A stretch of 43,388 bases of DNA. Source: Ignavibacteriota bacterium (lineage in GTDB: Bacteria > Bacteroidota > Ignavibacteria > UBA10030 > UBA6906). Below, piece by piece: positions 1-6,715 of this stretch. Within the stretch, counting starts at the first letter, position 1, and every line of letters begins with the position of its first letter. The notes under the pieces are model-generated. The model did not search any database and was not told the origin of the DNA. It was given only the letters and a program-made list of their open reading frames with translations. Made by a program: the position numbers and the translations under genes. The stretch is taken from contig JACRFA010000108.1 of assembly GCA_016218065.1 (NCBI GenBank), forward strand, positions 1 through 43,388. The letters run 5' to 3'.

Positions 1-533
1 ATGATCGTGTACAGCCCTGTGATGACGACAACGAGCAGCGAACCAATCCAGAAACTATCCATGCCCATGAAGTTCATTTCCGGTAGAAGCACGGCGAACA
101 CAACGCCGCCCGCGAAAATACCCACGGCAATTTTTGTCAGCACATAAGCGACAAGAGAGATGACGGAGAGAACCGTACGGTTTGCAGGAGAGAAGCGGCG
201 CTCAAGAAACTCCGGCATCGTAAAGACCCTCGATCGCATGTAGAACGGCACCATCACCCACCCCAGCACAAGTAAGCACCACGCGTGCAGCTCATAGTGT
301 GCAAGCGCGACGCCGTCCGTTGTGCCCGAGGCGGACAAGCCGACCAGATGCTCCGAGCCGATGTTCGAAGCAAAAATCGACGCGCCGACGACGAACCACC
401 CCATCGACCTTCCGGCAAGAAAGTATGAATCGGATGTGTTCTTGAGTTTCCGCGCCGACCACCAGACGATGCCGAGGATGAGAGCAAAATATCCGGCGAT
501 GACGATCCAATCAAGTGTTTGTAAGACGCTCAT
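1..533 (-). CDS. Sodium:solute symporter family protein (SSS/SGLT-like), 3' end outside window
   Basis: The reverse strand is open from an ATG at 533 to the window edge and gives about 177 residues of a polytopic membrane protein. The first helix follows MSVLQTLDWIVIAGYF. Next come a SARKLKNTSDSYFLAGR loop and SNIGSEHLVGLSASG, which is the hallmark of the first repeat of sodium:solute symporters, especially the SGLT branch (sodium-coupled uptake of sugars or related small molecules across the inner membrane). FTMPEFLERRF also fits the family. A GGAG lies nine bases upstream of the ATG. Family members are usually 450-600 residues, so roughly the first third is present. The substrate cannot be told from this part. 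The gene runs in the same direction as the secreted-protein genes upstream, but with a 449-base gap. Confidence 0.88.
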   Translation of the reverse strand, partial: MSVLQTLDWIVIAGYFALILGIVWWSARKLKNTSDSYFLAGRSMGWFVVGASIFASNIGSEHLVGLSASGTTDGVALAHYELHAWCLLVLGWVMVPFYMRSRVFTMPEFLERRFSPANRTVLSVISLVAYVLTKIAVGIFAGGVVFAVLLPEMNFMGMDSFWIGSLLVVVITGLYTI

Positions 534-982
534 AGTTGCGTACTCCATTGTTGGTGCTTGTTATGGTGGGTTGCTGTATTTTCACAAAACCATTCTCCCT
601 TTCCATCCACGAGCTGCGTCTGGCAGCGAAGTCGGGACGGATGACGAAGAAAGCGCGGCGTGCTTGCCAAAAAAAGGGATGGTCGTAGAATGCGAGCGGC
701 TTGGCTCCCTCGAGGTCGTATGAGAGAACGACTTTCCAATGTGATTCTTTTGAGTGGTGCGGCGGGCGCCAATGCCAGCATGCAATCACGTCCGCGCCGC
801 TTGAGATGTGGACGCTTCATGATACGGATTGATCGCCACGACATCAAGATGTTTCGCAATCGCGGACTCGTCGAAAGCCTTCAAGACTTCCTTCAGGAGT
901 GATGATACCCGCGCCAGACTCCGGCTCAATTCCGCTCTGCAATACCAAGCGCCGTTACGAGAAAGCACGAGGACACATGCAC
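534..982. other. Non-coding or decayed stretch, possible gene remnant
   Basis: No intact gene is visible here. On the minus strand, two overlapping open stretches look protein-like but lie in different frames. One (about 986-786) includes KAFDESAIAKHLDVVAINPY. The other (about 830-511) includes ADVIACWHWRPPHHSKESHW and AKPLAFYDHPFFWQARRAF. A frameshift near 790-810 would join them, which suggests an inactivated gene, but I do not recognise the family. The promoter of the downstream symporter gene should also lie here; I could not single out a convincing one. Confidence 0.25.
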
Positions 983-3112
983 TCATCTCATCAAGACGAG
1001 CTTCCTCGTTGCAGTGAAGCTGCCCGATCTCAGCGTGTAGAAGTACACGCCGCTTGCCAAACCCGAACCATTGAACCTCACCTCATAACTTCCCGAGTTC
1101 AAATTCTCATGCACCAGCGTTGCGACTACTTTTCCCAACACGTCGTACACTTTCAGTACGGACGGGGCATGCCCCGTCCCTACGGGAATGGTGAATCTGA
1201 TCGTCGTGCTCGGATTAAACGGGTTCGGATAATTTTGCCCGAGCACAAACTTTTGCGGAAACGAGGGCATGAGCGTTTCAGCCACTGCAACAAGACCGCC
1301 GACTGTCGTGCTGAGGATGGTTCCGTTTTCGCCAACAACAAAGACTGCATTCGCAGGAGGAAAGCAAACACCCCAGAAGAAATACGACGTTCCGCTTGAC
1401 TGAGCGAGCCATGAGTTTCCTCCATCCGCTGTTTTCAAGATCGTTCCTACGTCGCCGACAACATAGCCGCTGCTGTTGCCGGACATCGAGACGCCGCGGA
1501 GAACGTTCGTCGTGCCGCTTACTTGGCTCAGCCAATTGCTCCCGCCATCGGTGGTTCGCAGGATTGTGCCGGCAGCTCCGACGGCAACACCATGACTAGC
1601 ATTGACGAACGAGACTCCATACAGCGTGCTCGTCGTCCCACTCGACTGAGCGCTCCACGTCATTCCTCCATCGGTCGTTCGCATGATCGTGCCTGAAGAA
1701 CCAACTGCTACAGCATCGTTTGTGTTGATGAAGGCGATGCCGTAGAGAGTATTCACGGTTCCCCTTGTTCGGTTCGTCCAAAGAGCGCCGCCATTTGTCG
1801 TGCTGAGAATTATCCCGTTTGCACCGACAGCAATTCCGTTATCAGCATTCACAAATGAGACTGCGCGTAACGCACTGCTTGTGCCGCTCGCCTGACTAAG
1901 CCATGCACTTCCGCCGTCAGTCGTCCGGAGAATCGTACCTGCAGACCCGACCGCCGTTCCGCGAGATTCGTCAGCGAACGAAACGCCATAAAGAGTATTC
2001 GTCGTTCCGCTTGTTTGCGTCGTCCATGAACTTCCGCCATTCGTTGTCCGCAGGATTGTTCCCGAAGCGCCCACTGCAGTTCCATGATTCGAGTCGGTGA
2101 AAGCGACACTTTGCAGGATCTTTGTTATGCCTCGCGTTTGATTCGCCCAGCCGCTTCCACCATCCGTTGATTTGAGCAGCGTGCCGACTAAACCCACCGC
2201 CATCGCGTTGGCGCCGCGAAACGAAACACCCCACAACTCATTCGTTGTGCCGCTCGACTGCGATGCCCACGTGGCTCCTCCGTTTGTTGTTTTGATGACG
2301 GCGCCGAAATACCCAACGGCAATTCCACTGTTCGCATCGGTGAAGGAGACTCGATAGAGATCGCTTGTGGCCGGGCTTGACGGGACGATCCACGTTGCTC
2401 CGCCATCTGTTGTTCTGCGAATCGTTCCCTCCGCACCGACCGTCGCGCCGTTGTTCGCATCCGAGAACGAAACGCTGAACAGCCACTTGGTTGTGCCGCT
2501 TGTTTGCGTCAACCACGATTGTCCGCCATCCGTTGTTCGCACAATTGTTCCGCCGATGCCAACCGCAGCACCGTTGTTGATGTTCGTGAATGAGACGCCC
2601 CAGAGCGCGTTCGTTGTCGGACTCGTCTGTTGAATCCAATCCGCTCCGCCGTTGGTTGTTCTGAGAATTCTCCCACCCGCTCCAACCACAAACCCCGTAG
2701 CGGCATCGATCATGGCAACATCATATATCCACGACGTCGTCCCACTTGACTGACTGACCCACGTCGTTCCACCATCGGTGGTTCTCAGGATTGAACCACT
2801 GGAACCAACGGCAGTTCCGTTGTCCGCATCCGAGAACGAGACCCCGGTAAGAACCTCGTCGATCCCTCTTGATTGATTGATCCATGTCGCTCCACCATCC
2901 GTTGTTCTGATGATCGTCCGATTGCCGACCGCGGTTCCGATATTCGCGTCAACAAAAGAAATACTGTAGAGCGAGTTTCCTTGCGGAACCGGGTTCTGCC
3001 ACATCCACCCTGTTTGGGTTGGTAGTTGAAGTGGGATTTGAGCTTGTGAGCCATTGACAAGTGCGAGAATGAGTATTGAGCAAAGTAATGTCACGAAGGT
3101 AGTGCGCATCAT
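983..3112 (-). CDS. Secreted Ycf48-like repeat protein with T9SS type A sorting domain
   Basis: This is a 709-residue protein predicted to be exported and then carried across the outer membrane by the type IX system. It begins with a signal peptide (MMRTTFVTLLCSILILAL, ending near SQAQ). Residues about 50-610 hold 14 tandem repeats of roughly 41 residues, of the form GTAVGxxGTILRTTDGGxxW, with the last copy truncated. These are Ycf48/BNR-like beta-propeller blades, so two stacked seven-bladed propellers are possible. The C-terminus (about 612-709) is a sorting domain with LGQNYPNPFNPSTTI and a final RKLVLMR. A good ribosome site (AAGGAAAG) precedes the ATG pair at 3112. Function is unknown; such proteins are usually cell-surface or adhesion-type. 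A palindromic DNA repeat is embedded in its sorting-domain codons. Confidence 0.9.
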   Translation of the reverse strand: MMRTTFVTLLCSILILALVNGSQAQIPLQLPTQTGWMWQNPVPQGNSLYSISFVDANIGTAVGNRTIIRTTDGGATWINQSRGIDEVLTGVSFSDADNGTAVGSSGSILRTTDGGTTWVSQSSGTTSWIYDVAMIDAATGFVVGAGGRILRTTNGGADWIQQTSPTTNALWGVSFTNINNGAAVGIGGTIVRTTDGGQSWLTQTSGTTKWLFSVSFSDANNGATVGAEGTIRRTTDGGATWIVPSSPATSDLYRVSFTDANSGIAVGYFGAVIKTTNGGATWASQSSGTTNELWGVSFRGANAMAVGLVGTLLKSTDGGSGWANQTRGITKILQSVAFTDSNHGTAVGASGTILRTTNGGSSWTTQTSGTTNTLYGVSFADESRGTAVGSAGTILRTTDGGSAWLSQASGTSSALRAVSFVNADNGIAVGANGIILSTTNGGALWTNRTRGTVNTLYGIAFINTNDAVAVGSSGTIMRTTDGGMTWSAQSSGTTSTLYGVSFVNASHGVAVGAAGTILRTTDGGSNWLSQVSGTTNVLRGVSMSGNSSGYVVGDVGTILKTADGGNSWLAQSSGTSYFFWGVCFPPANAVFVVGENGTILSTTVGGLVAVAETLMPSFPQKFVLGQNYPNPFNPSTTIRFTIPVGTGHAPSVLKVYDVLGKVVATLVHENLNSGSYEVRFNGSGLASGVYFYTLRSGSFTATRKLVLMR
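1157..1182. repeat. Palindromic repeat inside a coding sequence
   Basis: A perfect 20-base palindrome (GGACGGGGCATGCCCCGTCC, 1160-1179) is flanked by TAC and CTA. On the minus strand it reads GTAGGGACGGGG and so on, and is translated in frame as VGTGHAPSV inside the sorting domain of the Ycf48-like protein. It shares the GTAGGGAC start with the intergenic palindromes at 11638-11698, so it looks like a member of the same dispersed family. Confidence 0.75.
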
Positions 3113-3765
3113 TCGATTCTTTCCTTAGACAATTAGCATCAGAAGTGTTCGCCTCTGAATATTATTGCATTGACAGAAGACAGCGTCATGTACAGACGTG
3201 TCCGCCTCTGCCGTTTATTGTGATGGCATCTCGTTGTTGCTGGATTGTGATAGTCCCTGATCGAGTCCTCTCTGGTTAGACTTCAGATCGGAAGATCGGG
3301 AGGAGAGCCGGGAAGAGATGCGGACAATAGCACCGACGCCGCGCAATGGCAGGGTCGATGATGCTATGCTCTCCTCTCTCAAGTTAGGAAGGGGCGTGGA
3401 GAAACTCAAGGCTTGTTTTGTAGAGATTCCCCATCGGAAAGTGCACAAACATTGTCATTCTGAGCCTCGCACCCCAGAGGCGCCGTGCCTGCCGGTCTAC
3501 GACTCGTAGAGCAGGCAGGAAGAATCCACGAACCTGTTCTGGTCGATGACTCGCCTCGTCGAGATTCTTCACTCCGTCCCAACATGGAAAGCAGTTGGTC
3601 CCGACACCGTCGGGACAGAATGACAATCAAAAAACTATCAACATGTTTTCTCGGCGTTTTCGGGAATCTCTATTTGTTTTGACTTGAGGAGTCGAAAAGC
3701 CACGGCGCTCAATCCCGCATTGCGGAACTAAGCGCCGTTGAAAGAAGGTCGGAGGACAAATGTCC
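3113..3765. other. Repeat-rich intergenic region
   Basis: This 653-base gap contains no convincing gene; the short open frames seen are not protein-like. The part next to 3112 should carry the promoter and leader of the Ycf48-like gene. The rest is largely repetitive DNA: a 177-base element with 12-base inverted ends (3451-3627) and compact palindromes at 3702-3738 and 3752-3767, listed separately. Confidence 0.6.
3451..3627. repeat. 177-base intergenic element with 12-base inverted ends
   Basis: The ends are ATTGTCATTCTG (3451-3462) and its exact reverse complement CAGAATGACAAT (3616-3627). Inside are GAAGAATC and GATTCTTC words and a long stem formed by GCCTGC..TCTACGA and TCGTAGA..GCAGGC (about 3487-3519). 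The ATTCTGA..GAAGAATC arrangement resembles short non-coding palindromic repeats found in many copies in FCB-group genomes. No protein is encoded. Confidence 0.7.
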
Positions 3766-3767
3766 TC
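3702..3767. repeat. Palindromic repeat pair at the 3' end of the octaheme cytochrome gene
   Basis: ACGGCGCT (3702-3709) pairs with AGCGCCGT (3731-3738) around an inner CCGC-ATT-GCGG hairpin. A second hairpin, GAGGACA-AA-TGTCCTC (3752-3767), follows, and its outer bases overlap the TGA stop codon (3766-3768) of the cytochrome gene. It could help terminate or stabilise that transcript. No clear T-run follows on the minus strand, so a repeat origin is more likely than a classic terminator. Confidence 0.6.
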
Positions 3768-5667
3768 ACTTAATCATCAACATCTTTCGCGTTGCTGAAA
3801 ATGTTCCCACCTCAAGTCGATAAAAATACAAGCCCGAAGCAACCATCTGGCCAAAGTAATCTTTGCCATTCCAAGTCGCTTCGTATGTTCCGGCGTTGTA
3901 GTCTCCGTCCATCAGTCGAACGATCTCTTGTCCGATCACATTATAGACAATCAATTGAACCTGCCCGCGCTCAGCAACCGTAACGCTGATTTTCGTCGAC
4001 GGGTTGAATGGATTCGGATAGTTCTGTGACAACGAGTGCTTCAACGGTACGTTCCCTGCGACCGGTTTCACGCTCGTGAAGCCCCATTGACGCCAGAAGT
4101 ACCACAATGTATCGGCGAGCGCGAGATCGGTTGCTTCGCGCCAATCTGCAAGGTTCGCATCGGAACCAACGCCAAAGGACGGAACGGATGCAGTCACGCC
4201 CGACGGATTACGATGGCAACTTGCAGCGCATGTGTTGATCATGCCAAGCGAGGGCGATCCCACTGTAGAATAGCGACGCGTAGCGTTTGGCGCAATTACT
4301 CCCCACGTGTGCGTAGCAATGTCAAAAGAATTCGCGGTGACCGCTGTGAGCGTCATGTGGCACTTCGAGCATCGCCCGCCGCCGCCAGTGTTTGCAGCGT
4401 TGGTCGGATCGTACACGTTGTGTTTCGTGTGCGCATTCACGTATCTGCCGATTGAGTCTTTGAATGCAATCGGGCTGCGTACCCATGCCTTCTGCACCGA
4501 CGCGAACGGTCCGTGCGTCGCGTGACACGCAAGACAAAGCGTGTTGTCTTTGTCGCTCACCTTGAAGCGATCCGCACCAACTGTCAGTGAATCGACAATG
4601 TCCTTCTCGTTTGATGTTGGTTTGTGCGATGAATGGCAAGTGAAGCAGCTCATCTCAACAAATGAGTTCGTGTAGTGCGCAGATCCCATCATGTCGTGAT
4701 ACTGCTGATGATGCTGACGAGGAACGTTGGTATCAACCCACGTGCCGCGCCCGCCGCCTGCATTTGGCGCGAGGCCGAAGTTCATAAACTGGTCGAGTCG
4801 CTTCGTTGTGTCGGCCGGATTGAAGTACGTGTCGTTCGATTCGTTGCGGTTGAATTCGTGCGTGCCGACCAATCCTGCGCCTCGCCACGATGACGCTCTG
4901 TTGTGGCATTGTCCGCACACTTCCATCTTTGATCGCTTGCTGAGCAACTTCGACGGGTTCATCTGGTGGTTCGGTCCGGCGCCGCCTGTTGAAGGACCGT
5001 GGCATGCTTCGCAACCAACCGTGAGATTGATCTCCGAGTTGTTGCCGGCCCATCGCGCCACCCACTGTGTATCGGCCCCTGCCACGACGGTCGAAACTCT
5101 TCCGCCTGTGAGATGGCAGCCCATGCAGTTCTTGTCCCACGACTTCTTTCGGAAGTAGATCGAGTCCGTTCGAATCGCTGCGCCACTGCTCTTGAACCAC
5201 GTGTTCGGATTGTATGTCACCCACGAGCCGGTGCTGTTGTCGAGGTACTTCTTAAGATTCCATTGAATCGGAAGAATGTAGTAGCTCGTATCAATCTTCA
5301 CGAGATAGCGTTGCTTGTAGCCCCAACCGTACGTGTAGGCAACCTTGTAGTTCGGTCCGCCGGCGCCGACGCGAGCATAGTAGTCGCTGCCGACTTTGCT
5401 CAAATAGACTTTTGCATTGCCGTAGCTCGCGCCCATCGACACGCTGTCGCCGTTTTGAAATTTCTGCCACGTGCGCATGGAGACCGTGTCGGGCTTCAGG
5501 TGGATCTTGGCATGAAGACTATTCTGCCAATGACTATACTGGTTGCCAAACACACCTGAGTGACAGGTCTGGCAGTACTGCGAACCCTGATATGTTTGTG
5601 CATCGACACTCGCTTGCACGAACACTATCAGGAACGCAAGCGTCAGAAAAAGTACAACTGCTTTCAT
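3766..5667 (-). CDS. T9SS-sorted multiheme (8-heme) cytochrome c
   Basis: This 633-residue protein starts at the ATG at 5667, chosen because it is preceded by AAAGGAAC and opens a signal peptide (MKAVVLFLTLAFLIVFVQAS). The frame is open further upstream, but without a signal sequence. Seven CxxCH heme motifs lie at residues 32, 181, 219, 251, 341, 378 and 433. A CX3CH motif (CAASCH, 480-485) makes eight. Extra histidines that could serve as distal ligands are frequent. The last 90 residues are a T9SS sorting domain (QNYPNPFNPSTKI) ending RKMLMIK. The product should therefore be a periplasmically matured, T9SS-exported electron-transfer protein on the cell surface. The N-terminal YQGSQYCQTCHSG with a later W..S.H resembles cytochrome c554-type multihemes. 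Substrate or partner is unknown; an extracellular electron-transfer role is inferred from the MtrA/MtrB-like genes nearby. Confidence 0.9.
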   Translation of the reverse strand: MKAVVLFLTLAFLIVFVQASVDAQTYQGSQYCQTCHSGVFGNQYSHWQNSLHAKIHLKPDTVSMRTWQKFQNGDSVSMGASYGNAKVYLSKVGSDYYARVGAGGPNYKVAYTYGWGYKQRYLVKIDTSYYILPIQWNLKKYLDNSTGSWVTYNPNTWFKSSGAAIRTDSIYFRKKSWDKNCMGCHLTGGRVSTVVAGADTQWVARWAGNNSEINLTVGCEACHGPSTGGAGPNHQMNPSKLLSKRSKMEVCGQCHNRASSWRGAGLVGTHEFNRNESNDTYFNPADTTKRLDQFMNFGLAPNAGGGRGTWVDTNVPRQHHQQYHDMMGSAHYTNSFVEMSCFTCHSSHKPTSNEKDIVDSLTVGADRFKVSDKDNTLCLACHATHGPFASVQKAWVRSPIAFKDSIGRYVNAHTKHNVYDPTNAANTGGGGRCSKCHMTLTAVTANSFDIATHTWGVIAPNATRRYSTVGSPSLGMINTCAASCHRNPSGVTASVPSFGVGSDANLADWREATDLALADTLWYFWRQWGFTSVKPVAGNVPLKHSLSQNYPNPFNPSTKISVTVAERGQVQLIVYNVIGQEIVRLMDGDYNAGTYEATWNGKDYFGQMVASGLYFYRLEVGTFSATRKMLMIK

Positions 5668-5811
5668 GTTGTTCCTTTCGTTTTGAATGTTGGATTGTGA
5701 GTGGTAAGCCCCATGAATACACGCCCGCATACATTCGGCGTGTCTTGTCTTCGGCACGGGGAAGTTCTTGCTTATGATTGTTCTTGGCGACATCTCTTCG
5801 CATCAAAATTA

Positions 5812-6498
5812 TTATGGAACCGATCGCTCTCCCAACGTGACGCTCTTCCCATCCGGCAGTACAACAGTCCCAACTCCGGTCAGGTAGGCCAAACCTTTTC
5901 CCTTGATCACGCCGAAGTAGATCGGCTCATCGCTTGCGCTCTCGACGAGCAAGTCAGATCTCGTGAAGGGAAACGTCAATCCGTTTGTCTGAATGGCGAT
6001 GATAGATCCATCTCCGGTTGGGCAAGCAAGCAGACCCATTTCATCCGGGGGAAAGTCTTTGAGTCCGCGGGTCTGACCTCCGGAGAGAGGTTCGGGTGAG
6101 AAGCAACCGTATTCGCTATCTTGCCGCACATTGTCATCGATCACGACAGAAACCGATTTGGCAAAATATCCGATTGCGCCTTTCTGTGGATTGACCGACC
6201 GCCACAGATTCCATTTCTCTCCGAGAATGTTTAACGGGATGATGAAACCGGATTCACGACGTCCGAGTCGGCTCATCATCTCTTGCAACTTCATCGCAAG
6301 CTTTGCTGATCCGGCGAACTTTCCTGAAGGAAACCTGGCGAGAAAGATTTTGAGTGAGGATCGGTCGAGCGAGTTCACATCAGCCCATGCCCTCTGCTCT
6401 GAATCCGCAGCCATTGTTCTTGCAGGCTCGGTCTGGCCGAACAGTGGGCAGCTAAGCAAGACGGACGCCGCGATCTGAATAAGAATACGCCTCTTCAC
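5812..6498 (-). CDS. Secreted hypothetical protein, GTG start
   Basis: A 228-residue protein of unrecognised family. It begins at GTG (6498), supported by a GAGGAGAG ribosome site about ten bases upstream. The signal peptide is MKRRILIQIAASVLLSCPLFGQ. A short segment, DRSSLKIFLARFPSGKFAGSA, resembles the helical hairpin seen in TPR-type outer-membrane assembly proteins. The rest has beta-rich character with a C-terminal DGKSVTLGE strand. No heme motif and no sorting domain are present, so it probably stays in the periplasm or is lipid-free in the outer envelope. It lies 144 bases upstream of the 8-heme cytochrome on the same strand and may be co-transcribed with it. A triple CTKAAG-type repeat sits 75 bases upstream of its start. 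Confidence 0.72.
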   Translation of the reverse strand: MKRRILIQIAASVLLSCPLFGQTEPARTMAADSEQRAWADVNSLDRSSLKIFLARFPSGKFAGSAKLAMKLQEMMSRLGRRESGFIIPLNILGEKWNLWRSVNPQKGAIGYFAKSVSVVIDDNVRQDSEYGCFSPEPLSGGQTRGLKDFPPDEMGLLACPTGDGSIIAIQTNGLTFPFTRSDLLVESASDEPIYFGVIKGKGLAYLTGVGTVVLPDGKSVTLGERSVP

Positions 6499-6572
6499 GT
6501 TGTTCTCTCCTCGAACAATCCTGATGCAAAATTCAACGTGAGGAATTTGAGAAGAAATGTCGCGGCTTACAA

Positions 6573-6599
6573 CTGAAGTTTGTCTTAAGAGTGATTAAG
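6573..6599. promoter_or_regulatory. Triple direct repeat, likely OmpR-family operator (site B)
   Basis: CTGAAG (6573-6578), CTTAAG (6584-6589) and ATTAAG (6594-6599) are spaced 11 and 10 bases start to start, preceded by CAA. The same order and spacing recurs at 8509-8535 and 21092-21118. Direct repeats one helical turn apart are how PhoB/OmpR-type response regulators bind DNA. This copy is 75-100 bases upstream of the GTG at 6498. Confidence 0.55.
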
Positions 6600-6629
6600 G
6601 ATGCGGGAAAACCCTTCCTTCTCGGAACC

Positions 6630-6672
6630 AAAAAACAAAACCCCGGCTCCACTTGTAGAAAAGGAGCCAGGG
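6630..6672 (-). terminator. Intrinsic terminator of the decaheme T9SS cytochrome gene
   Basis: On the minus strand, CCCTGGCTCC pairs with GGAGCCGGGG around a 12-base loop (one bulge). It is followed at once by TTTTGTTTTTTGG, a good T-run. It lies about 45 bases beyond the stop codon at 6716. Confidence 0.8.
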
Positions 6673-6715
6673 TCTTTCGATTGAATGGGCGTTCAGCTCA
6701 ATTCAAAGCAATGGA

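Noticed and set aside
983-3112. CRISPR-like or satellite array, suggested by regular repeats
   Set aside because: The unit is about 123 bases, diverged and fully coding, which is protein repeat structure.
3285-3305. AGATCGGAAGA, the first bases of a common sequencing adapter
   Set aside because: The match stops after 11 bases and continues as ordinary sequence; chance occurrence is likely.
4727-5158. Long plus-strand open frames inside the 8-heme cytochrome gene
   Set aside because: They are the reverse-strand shadow of a gene with clear heme motifs and a signal peptide.
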